Below, one piece after another: positions 34,702-42,222 of a DNA stretch of 42,222 bases. The notes under the pieces are model-generated. The model worked only from the letters and a program-made list of their open reading frames with translations, had not been told where the DNA came from and searched no databases. Source of the stretch: Salipaludibacillus sp. CUR1 (lineage in GTDB: Bacteria > Bacillota > Bacilli > Bacillales > Salisediminibacteriaceae); the NCBI RefSeq assembly GCF_021028955.1, contig NZ_JAIWPE010000034.1, positions 1-42,222 on the forward strand, read 5' to 3'. Position 1 is the stretch's first letter. Every line of letters begins with the position of its first letter. The position numbers and the translations under genes are program-made.

Positions 34702-35625
34702 AAAGGAAAGGATTCTCTTGTGTACAAGGTTCCGTATTCCCTCCCGTTCATTTAACAGCTGGTGCCTGCCTCCAGGAAAGTAAACGACCTGGATGCGGGT
34801 ACATTTTTTAAAATAAAACGCTACATTCTCTTTCCAGTCGACGGTCGTATCTTTTTCCCCCTGGAGAAAATACACAGGGATGTTAAGAACAGGACAGGTT
34901 ACAATCTCTTGCTGCCATTTTTCCATTGCCGTTAACCAGTCAGATTTCAGCCATTGAACCTGGAGAGGATCATTCTTTATAAAAGACTGATATAAATGGT
35001 CATTAGAGTTTTTCTTGAAACGCCTCTTTTGTTTACGAAATAATCTCCCCATCATTTTGAGTGAGCCTTTAACCAGATTCCACTGGTAAGGGTGATACAG
35101 AGGAGCCACTAAAACCAGTTTCTCAAGCCTGATCTTTTCTTCAGAGGCAGCGTGAAATAAAATGGCTCCTCCGGTACTATGCCCAAGTCCAATAATCCGT
35201 TCCTTTTTAAGCGTCGTCGATATTAGCTCGTAGCCGCCTCTTACCGCTTGTATGTATTCTTCGAAGGAAGCCACGGTACCTGATTCTCCCTGGGAAAATC
35301 CGTGCCCCGGCAAATCCAAAGTGACCACTTCATAACCATGAGCCAGCAAATAATTAACAGTTCTGCTCATCCCTCCGGTGTGATCGAGGTAGCCATGTAC
35401 AAAATAGACCGTTCCTTTGGATTCTTTTTTTAAAAAAGCCTGAATAAATATTTTTTTATCCCCAGCTTTAAATGTCCCGCATCGGTATGTATTAAAGGAA
35501 GGAAGATCAAAGGAGTAATAGGCTAAATATTTCTGGAGAGCAGGGCTCGACAGGTGAGGGTTATTAACTTGAAAATCCAGTTCTTCCTTTTCCATATCCT
35601 TTACCCAAGACACGTTTTCCTGCAT
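34687..35625 (-). CDS. Alpha/beta hydrolase, lysophospholipase/monoglyceride-lipase type
   Basis: This soluble protein of about 312 aa is of the hydrolase_4/serine-aminopeptidase type. It has FVHGYLDHTGG (oxyanion loop), DLPGHGFSQGESG, nucleophile GHSTGG, an acid in GEKDTTVDW and a His in GGRHQLLNE. A basic lid segment (RLFRKQKRRFKK) may contact membranes. It has no signal peptide. ATG at 35625 has GGGGG 9 nt upstream. Likely substrates are lysophospholipids or monoacylglycerols, by family only. Confidence 0.85.
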   Translation of the reverse strand: MQENVSWVKDMEKEELDFQVNNPHLSSPALQKYLAYYSFDLPSFNTYRCGTFKAGDKKIFIQAFLKKESKGTVYFVHGYLDHTGGMSRTVNYLLAHGYEVVTLDLPGHGFSQGESGTVASFEEYIQAVRGGYELISTTLKKERIIGLGHSTGGAILFHAASEEKIRLEKLVLVAPLYHPYQWNLVKGSLKMMGRLFRKQKRRFKKNSNDHLYQSFIKNDPLQVQWLKSDWLTAMEKWQQEIVTCPVLNIPVYFLQGEKDTTVDWKENVAFYFKKCTRIQVVYFPGGRHQLLNEREGIRNLVHKRILSFLSRR

Positions 35626-35703
35626 ATGCCACATCCCCCTTTCAGTAAATTACAGCTTTTGATCCCTTTTATTTTAACCTTTAACAGCAGGATGTAAAAA
35701 TAA

Positions 35704-35738
35704 ATACAAAAGAAGACAGCCATCCGCCTGTCTTCTTT
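35704..35738 (-). terminator. Terminator after the DJ-1/PfpI gene
   Basis: AAGAAGACAG and CTGTCTTCTT form a 10-bp stem with an 8-base loop, followed on the minus strand by TTGTATTT. Confidence 0.78.
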
Positions 35739-35777
35739 CTGCAAAACGCCGAAATAATAATTGATGATACTTTCCTT

Positions 35778-36305
35778 TTAAGCCTGTTTCTCCAGTGCTT
35801 CCACAAGAGCTCTTCCGTAAGCAGGCAGATCAGGTGGACGGCGGCTTGAAACGAGATGGCCGTCAACCACGACTTCCTCATTATGCCACTCAGCGCCTGC
35901 ATTTACCATATCATCCTTAATCCCCGGCGTACTTGTTACATTTTTTCCTTTGAGAATATCTGCTGAAATAAGCACCCAGCCGGCATGGCAGATTTGGCCA
36001 ATGACTTTTTTATGCTGGTTCATATAGGTTACCATATCTAGGACTTCATCATATCTTCTTAATTTATCAGGGGCCCATCCGCCAGGAACGAGAATAGCCG
36101 AGTATTCCTCAATAGTAATGTTTTCAAAAGAGTAATCGGCTGTCACAGGAACCCCGTTTTTTCCTGTATACGTGGCTCCTCCTTCTTTACCTGCTATATG
36201 AGCGATTACTCCTTCTTCCTGCAGCCGGTAATGAGGATAGAGCAACTCAGAATCTTCGAATTCATCTTCCACCACTGTCAGTACTTTCATCCCTTTTAAT
36301 TTCAT
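35778..36305 (-). CDS. DJ-1/PfpI-family protein
   Basis: This class I glutamine-amidotransferase-like protein is about 175 aa. The nucleophile elbow ICHAGW carries the reactive Cys, with a conserved acidic residue early (VEDEFEDSELL) and GGWAPD in the loop. Bacterial members are proteases, glyoxalase/deglycase-like or chaperone-like stress proteins, and activity cannot be fixed here. The ATG at 36305 follows AGAAGG, preferred over an in-frame start at 36338. Monocistronic, with its own terminator. Confidence 0.87.
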   Translation of the reverse strand: MKLKGMKVLTVVEDEFEDSELLYPHYRLQEEGVIAHIAGKEGGATYTGKNGVPVTADYSFENITIEEYSAILVPGGWAPDKLRRYDEVLDMVTYMNQHKKVIGQICHAGWVLISADILKGKNVTSTPGIKDDMVNAGAEWHNEEVVVDGHLVSSRRPPDLPAYGRALVEALEKQA

Positions 36306-36442
36306 TAAGACACCTTCTTTCTTTAAGTCTGGATACACTCGTCACGTTCCCCTTTTTATTTTGTTTCAATCTTTCTTTTATAAGTCTTACGGTTCCCACC
36401 TGCAGGAGCCTGATTCAATGAAAAACAAATCTGAAAGGAACG

Positions 36443-37084
36443 TTATTTTTTTCCTTCCCACTCAGAATAAAACTGGTTTAAAAAGTCTTCCATATACAGA
36501 TGCCTGGCTTTAGCCAATTCTTTTCCTGTGTCAGTTTTCATCTGAGAAGAAAGCTTTAACAGCTTTTCATAAAAATGATTAACGGCAGTAGAGCGCTCGT
36601 CCCGGTATTCTTCTTTAGTCATTTGATCACGCGCCCGTTCGCCAGGGATATGCATCGCATCCCCTCTGTTGCCTGCAAACATAAAGCAGCGCGCGATTCC
36701 TATAGCGCCTAATGCATCGAGGCGGTCTGCATCCTGAACCACTTCCCCTTCAAGCGTTTCCGGGGCTTTGTTATTCCCTCCTTTAAAAGACACGGTGTCA
36801 ATAACACCCATTATTTCTTCTCTATCCGTTTTTTGCACGTTTTGGCCCTTTAGCCATTGTTCTACAAATAGCCTGCCCGACTCTTCATCAGAGTGGAATT
36901 TATCATCGCCTGCATCATGCAGCAGCGCAGCGAGTTCACAAAACTGGCTGTCGGCCCCTTCCTTCTCAGCAATCACTTTTGCCAAATGCCTTACACGATC
37001 TGTATGGTACCAGTCGTGCCCTGTGGAATCTTCCGAGAATAATTGTTTTACCCATGCTTCTGCGTTTAAAATGACTTCTTTCAT
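36443..37084 (-). CDS. ypgQ: HD-domain phosphohydrolase, YpgQ-like
   Basis: This metal-dependent HD hydrolase is about 213 aa. HDWYHTDRV provides the first His, LLHDAGDDK the His-Asp pair, and DADRLDALGA the last Asp. A conserved VSFKGG segment follows the helical core. It resembles B. subtilis YpgQ, reported to hydrolyse dNTPs to release pyrophosphate. The ATG at 37084 has GGGAGG 6 nt upstream; the upstream in-frame start at 37114 is not needed. It is divergent from the oxidoreductase operon. Confidence 0.86.
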   Translation of the reverse strand: MKEVILNAEAWVKQLFSEDSTGHDWYHTDRVRHLAKVIAEKEGADSQFCELAALLHDAGDDKFHSDEESGRLFVEQWLKGQNVQKTDREEIMGVIDTVSFKGGNNKAPETLEGEVVQDADRLDALGAIGIARCFMFAGNRGDAMHIPGERARDQMTKEEYRDERSTAVNHFYEKLLKLSSQMKTDTGKELAKARHLYMEDFLNQFYSEWEGKK

Positions 37085-37280
37085 GCGCGGCCTCCCTGCA
37101 AAGTGAATATTCATAATTTGCCATAATTATTTATTCTACCAAATTCTCTGTATCAATCTGTACTAATTAAGGTAATTATCTGTTATACAAAAATAACCTA
37201 TGTGAAACACAGAACAATAAAGGGATTTTCTAATTATATTAAAAGTGTTCTATTTTATAAATTTAAACATTCTGTGAAAG

Positions 37281-37296
37281 TGTGACTTAGATCATA
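37281..37296 (+). promoter_or_regulatory. Candidate Fnr/Crp-type activator site
   Basis: TGTGACTTAGATCATA matches the Fnr consensus TGTGA-N6-TCACA with one mismatch. Its centre (37288.5) lies at -41.5 relative to the start predicted by the TATACT -10, the usual class II activator position. Confidence 0.6.
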
Positions 37297-37317
37297 TCTT
37301 TATATGCGTATGTTTTC

Positions 37318-37323
37318 TATACT
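37318..37323 (+). promoter_or_regulatory. -10 element of the oxidoreductase operon
   Basis: TATACT has no good -35 (TATCTT at 17 bases), which suits an activator-dependent promoter. The predicted start is near 37330, 38 nt before the first gene. Confidence 0.5.
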
Positions 37324-37367
37324 GTCACTAAGGGAGTTAGTCAATATCTTTGAAAGGGGAATAAATT

Positions 37368-38381
37368 ATGTCTGTTTTACCGCAAAAGAATGACCTTGGC
37401 TTTTTTGAAATTCGCCTGGAATCTATCGGCGGACTTGGTGCTAACCTCGCGGGGAAGATGTTAGCTGAAGCTGGGGTAGACGGGTTAGGGCTTAACGGCT
37501 CAAACTTCTCATCTTACGGTTCTGAAAAAAAGGGGTCTCCTGTTAAATCGTTTGTCCGGTTTTGTGATCCTGAAGTTGAAATCAGAGACCACTCACCTAT
37601 CGAACAGCCGCATGTCATTGGGGTTTTTCATGAAGCCCTTTATAAAATGGTTGATGTTGTAAGCGGTTTGAATGCCGGCGGCGTTGTCCTCGTAAATACT
37701 AAAAGTGATTTTGACGTTATTAAAAACGATTTAAATCTGGAATATGGTACGCTGGCTGCTGTGGATGCTTTAAAAATTGCCCATGAGGAAAAAACAAAAG
37801 TTAACACAGCCATGCTCGGTGCTCTATTCCGTATTCTTGATTTTTTAGATGCAGACCATATGAGAAATGTGATTAAAAAAACATTTGAAAAAAAATACCC
37901 TCACCTTGTGGAACCGAACATCCGGACATTTAACCGCGGTTATGAGGAAGTTCAGTTTAAAACATATGAGGTGCCTGACGATGCTAAAAGTAAAGAATTT
38001 TCCAGAATCCAGCCCCGCCTCGGTTACGAAACCCAGGAAATCGGCGGTGTGATTGCAGCTCAGGCCAACAGTATCCAGAAAGATTTAAGCGGTTCACGCA
38101 TTGGATTCCTGCCAGAATATAAGTCAGACAGCTGTATCCATTGTGCAGCCTGCGATACTGTCTGCCCCGACTATTGTTTTGTATGGGAGCAGGGAGAAGA
38201 TAAACGCGGCCGTCCGCAAATGTTCCTTAAAGGGATTGACTACCAATACTGTAAAGGATGTCTGAAATGCGTAGATGCCTGCCCGACAGATGCTCTCGCT
38301 GATATGGAAGAAGTAAAGGGATATGCCGAAGCTCACCGGGTCAGTCAAAACTTCCCGCTTGTAACAGGAGGGGTTAAATAA
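37368..38381 (+). CDS. 2-oxoacid:ferredoxin oxidoreductase gamma subunit fused to ferredoxin
   Basis: This 337-aa protein joins the gamma domain (about 10-200, beginning with GGLGANLAGKML) to a two-cluster ferredoxin (about 245-315). Cys256, 259, 262, 266 and Cys295, 298, 301, 305 form two C-x2-C-x2-C-x3-C-P sets, each for a [4Fe-4S] cluster. Gamma mediates CoA handling in the CoA-dependent oxidative decarboxylation of 2-oxoacids; the clusters pass electrons to ferredoxin. The ATG is preceded by AAAGGGG. Its stop overlaps the next start (TAATG). Confidence 0.9.
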   Translation: MSVLPQKNDLGFFEIRLESIGGLGANLAGKMLAEAGVDGLGLNGSNFSSYGSEKKGSPVKSFVRFCDPEVEIRDHSPIEQPHVIGVFHEALYKMVDVVSGLNAGGVVLVNTKSDFDVIKNDLNLEYGTLAAVDALKIAHEEKTKVNTAMLGALFRILDFLDADHMRNVIKKTFEKKYPHLVEPNIRTFNRGYEEVQFKTYEVPDDAKSKEFSRIQPRLGYETQEIGGVIAAQANSIQKDLSGSRIGFLPEYKSDSCIHCAACDTVCPDYCFVWEQGEDKRGRPQMFLKGIDYQYCKGCLKCVDACPTDALADMEEVKGYAEAHRVSQNFPLVTGGVK

Positions 38382-40675
38382 TGGCGATGACAGAGAAAAA
38401 TATTCAGAAACAGTCAGACGCTGTGCAAATTTCAACGTTTGAATCAGGCAATGAAATGGCTGCAATGGCTGCCGCGCAAATTAATTATCACATAATGGGC
38501 TATTTCCCTATTACACCTTCAACAGAAGTTGCCCAGTATTTAGATATGATGAAATCGAAAGGCATGCATGATATCGAGCTAATTGCCGCTGATGGAGAAC
38601 ACGGCTCTGCGGGAATCTGTTTCGGTGCTGCCGCTGCAGGGGCCCGGGTGTTTAATGCCACAAGCGCCAACGGCTTTTTATACATGATTGAACAATTGCC
38701 TGTCCAGTCCGGACTCCGTTTTCCAATGGTTATGAATCTTGTGACCAGAGCGGTAAGCGGACCTCTCGACATCCGCGGCGATCACTCTGATTTATATTAC
38801 GGCTTAAACACTGGATGGGTTATTCTGACTGCCCGCACGCCTCAGGCCGTTTACGATATGAATATTATGGCTCTTAAACTTTCAGAGCATAAAGACGTCA
38901 GGCTGCCTGTTCTTGTAGCATACGATGGCTTCTATACGTCACACCAGAAGCGGAAAGTCGATCTGTTCAGAGACAGGGAAACGGTACAGGAATTCATTGG
39001 AGAGGTACCTTCCGGTTATCCGAATGCGATAGACAAAGAAAACCCTGTCACTATCGGAGCGCATATGAATGGTGACGACTTAATGAATAACCATTACCAG
39101 CAGTCTAAAGCACTCTATAAAGCTTATGATGTTTATAAAGATATTGCTGCAGAATATGAAGCACTTTCCGGAAGAAAATACGATATCCTTGATAATTACG
39201 GAATGGAAGATGCTGAAGTTGCCTTATTCCTTTTAAACTCCGCTGCTGAATCCTCTAAAGACGTAGTGGACCGGTTACGGGCTAAAGGAATAAAAGCGGG
39301 CGTGATCAGCCCTAATATTATCAGGCCGTTCCCTGCAAAAGAGATACGAAAATCATTAAAAAATGTTAAAGCTGTCCTTGTTGGTGAACGGGCAGATTCC
39401 TACGGCGCTAAAGGTGCTAATCTCACGCACGAATTAAAATCCGCTCTTCAGGAAGACCCTGATAATCGTACTCTGGTATTGAGCAGAGTATTCGGATTGG
39501 GCGGAAAAGACTTTTACGCGGATGACGCGGAAGCATTGTTTGATATGGCGATTGAGGCGGCAGAGTCCGGAGTAATTGCTGAACCATTTGATTATTACGG
39601 CATCCAGCCGGGTGAGCCGGAAAAGAAGCTCGAACAAGTGATCGAACCGATGACAGGTGACACGTATAAAACCGGTTTAATTAAGGTGACTGAAGATGAA
39701 GAAACGAATAAATTAAAAGTCAGAATTCCTCCACTCCGCCAGCTGACAGCAAAGCCTAAGAGGTTTGCATCAGGCCACGGCGCCTGTCCCGGCTGCGGCA
39801 TCTTCCCTGGTCTGGAACTTTTCTTTAAAGGGATTGAAGGGGATGCTGTCATTTTATTTCATACCGGTTGCGGATACGTCGTAACTACCGCTTATCCTTA
39901 CAGTTCCCATAAGCAGCCGTTTCTTCATAACTTGTTCCAGAACGGCCCTGCTACTCTGTCGGGTACAGTAGAAGCGTTCTTTGAAATGAAAGAACGGGGA
40001 GAAATCGATATAGACGATGATTTTACCTTTGTCATGGTTACCGGCGACGGCGGCATGGACATTGGTATGGGCTCTGCCATCGGGACGGCTCTTAGAAACC
40101 ATAAAATGATCATTTTAGAATATGATAACGAAGGCTATATGAATACCGGTTCGCAAATGTCCTATTCGACGCCTTTAGGCCATATGACCAGTACCACTTC
40201 CGTCGGCAAGGAAAAACAGGGAAAAGCCTTCCACCACAAAGATACCGCGCAGATTATGGCTTCGACAAATATACCTTATGTGTTTACCGGAACGGAAGCT
40301 TACCCGCAAGACCTTATTAAGAAGGCGGCGAAAGCTCAATGGTACGCACAGAATGAAGGAATGGCCTACGGTAAAATTCTTATTACCTGCCCGCTAAACT
40401 GGAAATCTGCAGACCGTGACGGCGAGAAAATAATGAAAGCAGCCGTGGAATCATGTTTCTTCCCTCTCTATGAAGTGGAACGCGGTGAAACCGCTATTAC
40501 GTATAACCCAGAAGCAAAAAAGAAGCGCATTGAACTTTCTGAGTGGCTCAGATATATGGGCAAGACGAAACACATGCTTAAAGAAGAAAACAAAGGGATG
40601 CTGCAGGAGTTCGAGAATGAAGTGGAACGCCGGTGGATGACTCTCAAAGCGAAACACGACACCCCATATGTATAA
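38381..40675 (+). CDS. 2-oxoacid:ferredoxin oxidoreductase fused alpha-beta subunit
   Basis: This 764-aa protein fuses the alpha part (about 1-420: FPITPSTEVA, ADGEHGSAG, GERADSYGAKG) to the beta part (about 440-764: HGACPGCGIFPG; TPP motif GDGGMDIGMGSA ending near NEGYMNTG). Thiamine diphosphate and CoA are expected cofactors. Fusion of alpha and beta is uncommon in the family, where they are usually separate. Substrate (pyruvate, 2-oxoglutarate or a branched 2-oxoacid) is not decidable by eye. GGAGGGG precedes the ATG. The oxygen-sensitive chemistry agrees with the apparent Fnr control. Confidence 0.9.
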   Translation: MAMTEKNIQKQSDAVQISTFESGNEMAAMAAAQINYHIMGYFPITPSTEVAQYLDMMKSKGMHDIELIAADGEHGSAGICFGAAAAGARVFNATSANGFLYMIEQLPVQSGLRFPMVMNLVTRAVSGPLDIRGDHSDLYYGLNTGWVILTARTPQAVYDMNIMALKLSEHKDVRLPVLVAYDGFYTSHQKRKVDLFRDRETVQEFIGEVPSGYPNAIDKENPVTIGAHMNGDDLMNNHYQQSKALYKAYDVYKDIAAEYEALSGRKYDILDNYGMEDAEVALFLLNSAAESSKDVVDRLRAKGIKAGVISPNIIRPFPAKEIRKSLKNVKAVLVGERADSYGAKGANLTHELKSALQEDPDNRTLVLSRVFGLGGKDFYADDAEALFDMAIEAAESGVIAEPFDYYGIQPGEPEKKLEQVIEPMTGDTYKTGLIKVTEDEETNKLKVRIPPLRQLTAKPKRFASGHGACPGCGIFPGLELFFKGIEGDAVILFHTGCGYVVTTAYPYSSHKQPFLHNLFQNGPATLSGTVEAFFEMKERGEIDIDDDFTFVMVTGDGGMDIGMGSAIGTALRNHKMIILEYDNEGYMNTGSQMSYSTPLGHMTSTTSVGKEKQGKAFHHKDTAQIMASTNIPYVFTGTEAYPQDLIKKAAKAQWYAQNEGMAYGKILITCPLNWKSADRDGEKIMKAAVESCFFPLYEVERGETAITYNPEAKKKRIELSEWLRYMGKTKHMLKEENKGMLQEFENEVERRWMTLKAKHDTPYV

Positions 40676-40682
40676 TATTTTT

Positions 40683-40726
40683 AAATCCGCACTTCCGGTT
40701 CGTCATTGAGACCGGGGTGCGGATTT
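40683..40726. terminator. Bidirectional terminator between the oxidoreductase and DUF3891 genes
   Basis: AAATCCGCAC and GTGCGGATTT form the outer stem, CCGGT and ACCGG an inner one, between convergent stop codons. Confidence 0.75.
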
Positions 40727-40729
40727 TAG

Positions 40730-41500
40730 TTATAATGTAAATGAGACAGGATGATAGGCATAAGGAGTTTCTCTATAGAGCTGCTGAAGATTATCGTTTC
40801 TGATGTCTTTGATATTCAGCCGTTTATAAGGGATAGACATATACACCCGTTCCGCGGTGAAAGGATAAGGATCAAGTTTAACTTCTGTTTCTGAGACCCA
40901 CCGGGCATAAAATCGTCTGCTATTAAAGGGAGTAAGTTTTTGCGGAAAACCATCGCGGAACCACTGCACCTCTTTCTCTTTACCTGCTCCCCACTCATTC
41001 ATACATACATAAAGAGATAAATTATCACATAGCTGCAAAAGATCAAAGTGAAACTCCTCTTCTTCCTCTGACAAGTTTAATTCACGAAAGGCGGCTGCCT
41101 GTTTTAACTTTTCCTGTCTCTCTTTCTCTTCTTCCATAAATTCATTACCCAGTATATCCTTTTTTCCTTTAAAAAAACTGGCATAGTGCCGGCTGATCAG
41201 GTAACCGGCATATATATCTTCTTCAACTAATTGACTGACTCCATCTTTGTAAGCCTTAAGTTTTTTTCTCAGGGGATAATTGATGAATGAAGCAAGGTCA
41301 TTTTCTTTCAGAAACACCGGTTTGCGGTCTAAAGGAATCCAGCTTCGGTCATGGTTTGTGACAGCATATTCAACGGAAGACTTTAAATCAGGCCTCAGGA
41401 AAGCATTTCTGTTCCAATGGTAAACAAACTGACCCGAAATCAGCGCGTGTTCGTGTTGTTCGATTAATATAGCCTCATCATTATTTTCCCGTATGATCAT
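40730..41500 (-). CDS. DUF3891-family protein
   Basis: This 256-aa soluble protein begins with MIIRENNDEAILIEQHEHALISGQ, a pattern typical of DUF3891. His residues in QHEHALISGQ, NHDRSW and ISRHYASF could form an HD-like metal site, but enzymatic activity is not established. A charged segment rich in Glu (about 125-150) is probably surface-exposed. Function unknown; the family is widespread in Bacillaceae. It converges with the oxidoreductase operon. Confidence 0.75.
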   Translation of the reverse strand: MIIRENNDEAILIEQHEHALISGQFVYHWNRNAFLRPDLKSSVEYAVTNHDRSWIPLDRKPVFLKENDLASFINYPLRKKLKAYKDGVSQLVEEDIYAGYLISRHYASFFKGKKDILGNEFMEEEKERQEKLKQAAAFRELNLSEEEEEFHFDLLQLCDNLSLYVCMNEWGAGKEKEVQWFRDGFPQKLTPFNSRRFYARWVSETEVKLDPYPFTAERVYMSIPYKRLNIKDIRNDNLQQLYRETPYAYHPVSFTL

Positions 41501-41641
41501 CAGCCTCGCTCCTTTCGTTTTAAATTTACCTTTAATAAAATGTCATTAAACCTTATCTTCTACTCATATTTTATGTCACTGTTCCATGCCCATGCACTTA
41601 GCATACTATTGGACAAACAGGATCCGGAAGGGATACAGGCA

Positions 41642-41672
41642 CAAAAAAACCGCTTTCTTTTAAGAAAGCGGC
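41642..41672 (-). terminator. Terminator after yhfH
   Basis: CCGCTTTCTT and AAGAAAGCGG form a 10-bp stem; the minus strand continues with TTTTTTTG. Confidence 0.82.
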
Positions 41673-41687
41673 CGCCGGTTATCATTT

Positions 41688-41819
41688 TTAGTAAATTTTT
41701 GATTCACATTGGGTACATTCATTTGAATAACTTTCATGCATTTCTTCAATCTTATCCCCGCATTTTGCACACTCTTTCGGAGGCAGATTTCTAAAAAATT
41801 CAGTACTTTGCATTAACAT
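41688..41819 (-). CDS. yhfH: YhfH-family small zinc-ribbon protein, 43 aa
   Basis: The frame encodes 43 residues beginning MLMQSTEFFRNLPPKECAKC and containing a second pair, CTQC. Two CxxC pairs separated by about 15 residues would bind one zinc ion. The start and the FFRNLPPK motif match the YhfH family of Bacillaceae, which has no known function. GGAGG lies 8 nt before the first ATG; a second ATG two codons on is less well placed. A strong terminator follows. The remaining 41820-42222 is AT-rich and shows no gene. Confidence 0.85.
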   Translation of the reverse strand: MLMQSTEFFRNLPPKECAKCGDKIEEMHESYSNECTQCESKIY

Positions 41820-42057
41820 AACAGGTTCCTCCCTTTCACATTATTATTAAACAACGATTCTTTTTATTAAATTTGAGTAAATTCATTGTACTATAACAAT
41901 AATAATAATACAATACCCTGTTTTAAAACAATTTTATTTTTTTATTGTAAAATGGTGAATATACTGTTGTGAAGAGGCTTTAATTTACTATTTTTATTTT
42001 ATTTTATTCAGAGGTGTTACAATTCGTGCAGATTTCACGCTCTATATTATATAACAG

Positions 42058-42087
42058 ACGTTTCCAGTAAATGGGGGGGTCTGACCC
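42058..42087. repeat. Dispersed palindromic repeat, copy 2
   Basis: ACGTTTCCA, 6 bases, then GGGGGGGTCTGACCC. It resembles copy 1 at 3595-3624, at the far end of the window. Confidence 0.5.
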
Positions 42088-42222
42088 ATAACGATTGCAC
42101 GCAAGTAAAATAAATACACTAATGTTAATATATGTAAACAATATTTTGGGTTAATTTTAAAAAAAGGCGGACGAGGCATATAACGACCTTGTTCCCTTTT
42201 TTTTCCTATTTAGCTTTCACCC

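Noticed and set aside
41540-41794. Plus-strand protein of 84 aa
   Set aside because: It is antisense to yhfH and its terminator, which have much stronger support.

Overview
The window looks like the replication-terminus region of a low-GC, spore-forming Bacillaceae chromosome, probably a salt- or alkali-tolerant one. Sporulation proteins (a YjcZ-type peptide, a CotD-like coat protein), GpsB, YpsA, MrfA/MrfB, a type-B RNase P RNA, YhfH and strong AGGAGG ribosome-binding sites support this. A fused osmoprotectant ABC transporter and a Na+/solute symporter fit a saline habitat. The genus cannot be fixed from the sequence alone.

Left end (1-3780), the terminus. An Rtp (replication terminator protein) gene lies at 2472-2837. 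Four copies of a Ter-like site lie at 1021, 1995 and 2257 (one orientation) and 2428 (opposite orientation). The last two face each other about 140 bp apart just upstream of rtp, the layout expected of a fork trap. About 230 bp after rtp is a dif-like site (3065-3092). It is followed by a phased 20-21 bp direct-repeat array (3400-3510) and a second copy of one dif arm (3643-3658). A tiny YjcZ protein and a membrane-anchored hydrolase share this region.

3.8-33.4 kb is almost entirely minus-strand, that is, transcribed toward the terminus as expected for a leftward-moving fork. In map order it holds: topoisomerase IV (parC, parE); a CoA-binding protein (yneT) and UspA; an OpuF-like osmolyte transporter; the M32 carboxypeptidase YpwA; a plus-strand HesB-like gene; moaA; a DUF2564 protein; YpsC rRNA methyltransferase; rnpB; an RNase H-like protein; gpsB; ypsA; and a CotD-like gene. 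Next come two paralogous pairs, each a cNMP/CBS/DUF294 nucleotidyltransferase with a DnaQ-like exonuclease. They flank the DNA-repair genes mrfB and mrfA. The second pair is the distal part of an operon with a two-subunit Na+/solute symporter and two small membrane proteins. The block ends with a CarH-like cobalamin-binding protein overlapping a PAS-coiled-coil-STAS protein, a possible B12-dependent light/stress-signalling pair.

33.5-42.2 kb is mixed in orientation: an MFS transporter; a lysophospholipase-like hydrolase; a DJ-1/PfpI protein; an HD phosphohydrolase (YpgQ-like); a two-gene 2-oxoacid:ferredoxin oxidoreductase with fused subunits and a promoter that looks Fnr-activated at -41.5; a DUF3891 protein; and YhfH. 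The last 400 bases are AT-rich with no gene seen. No tRNA, CRISPR array, transposase or prophage gene was seen.
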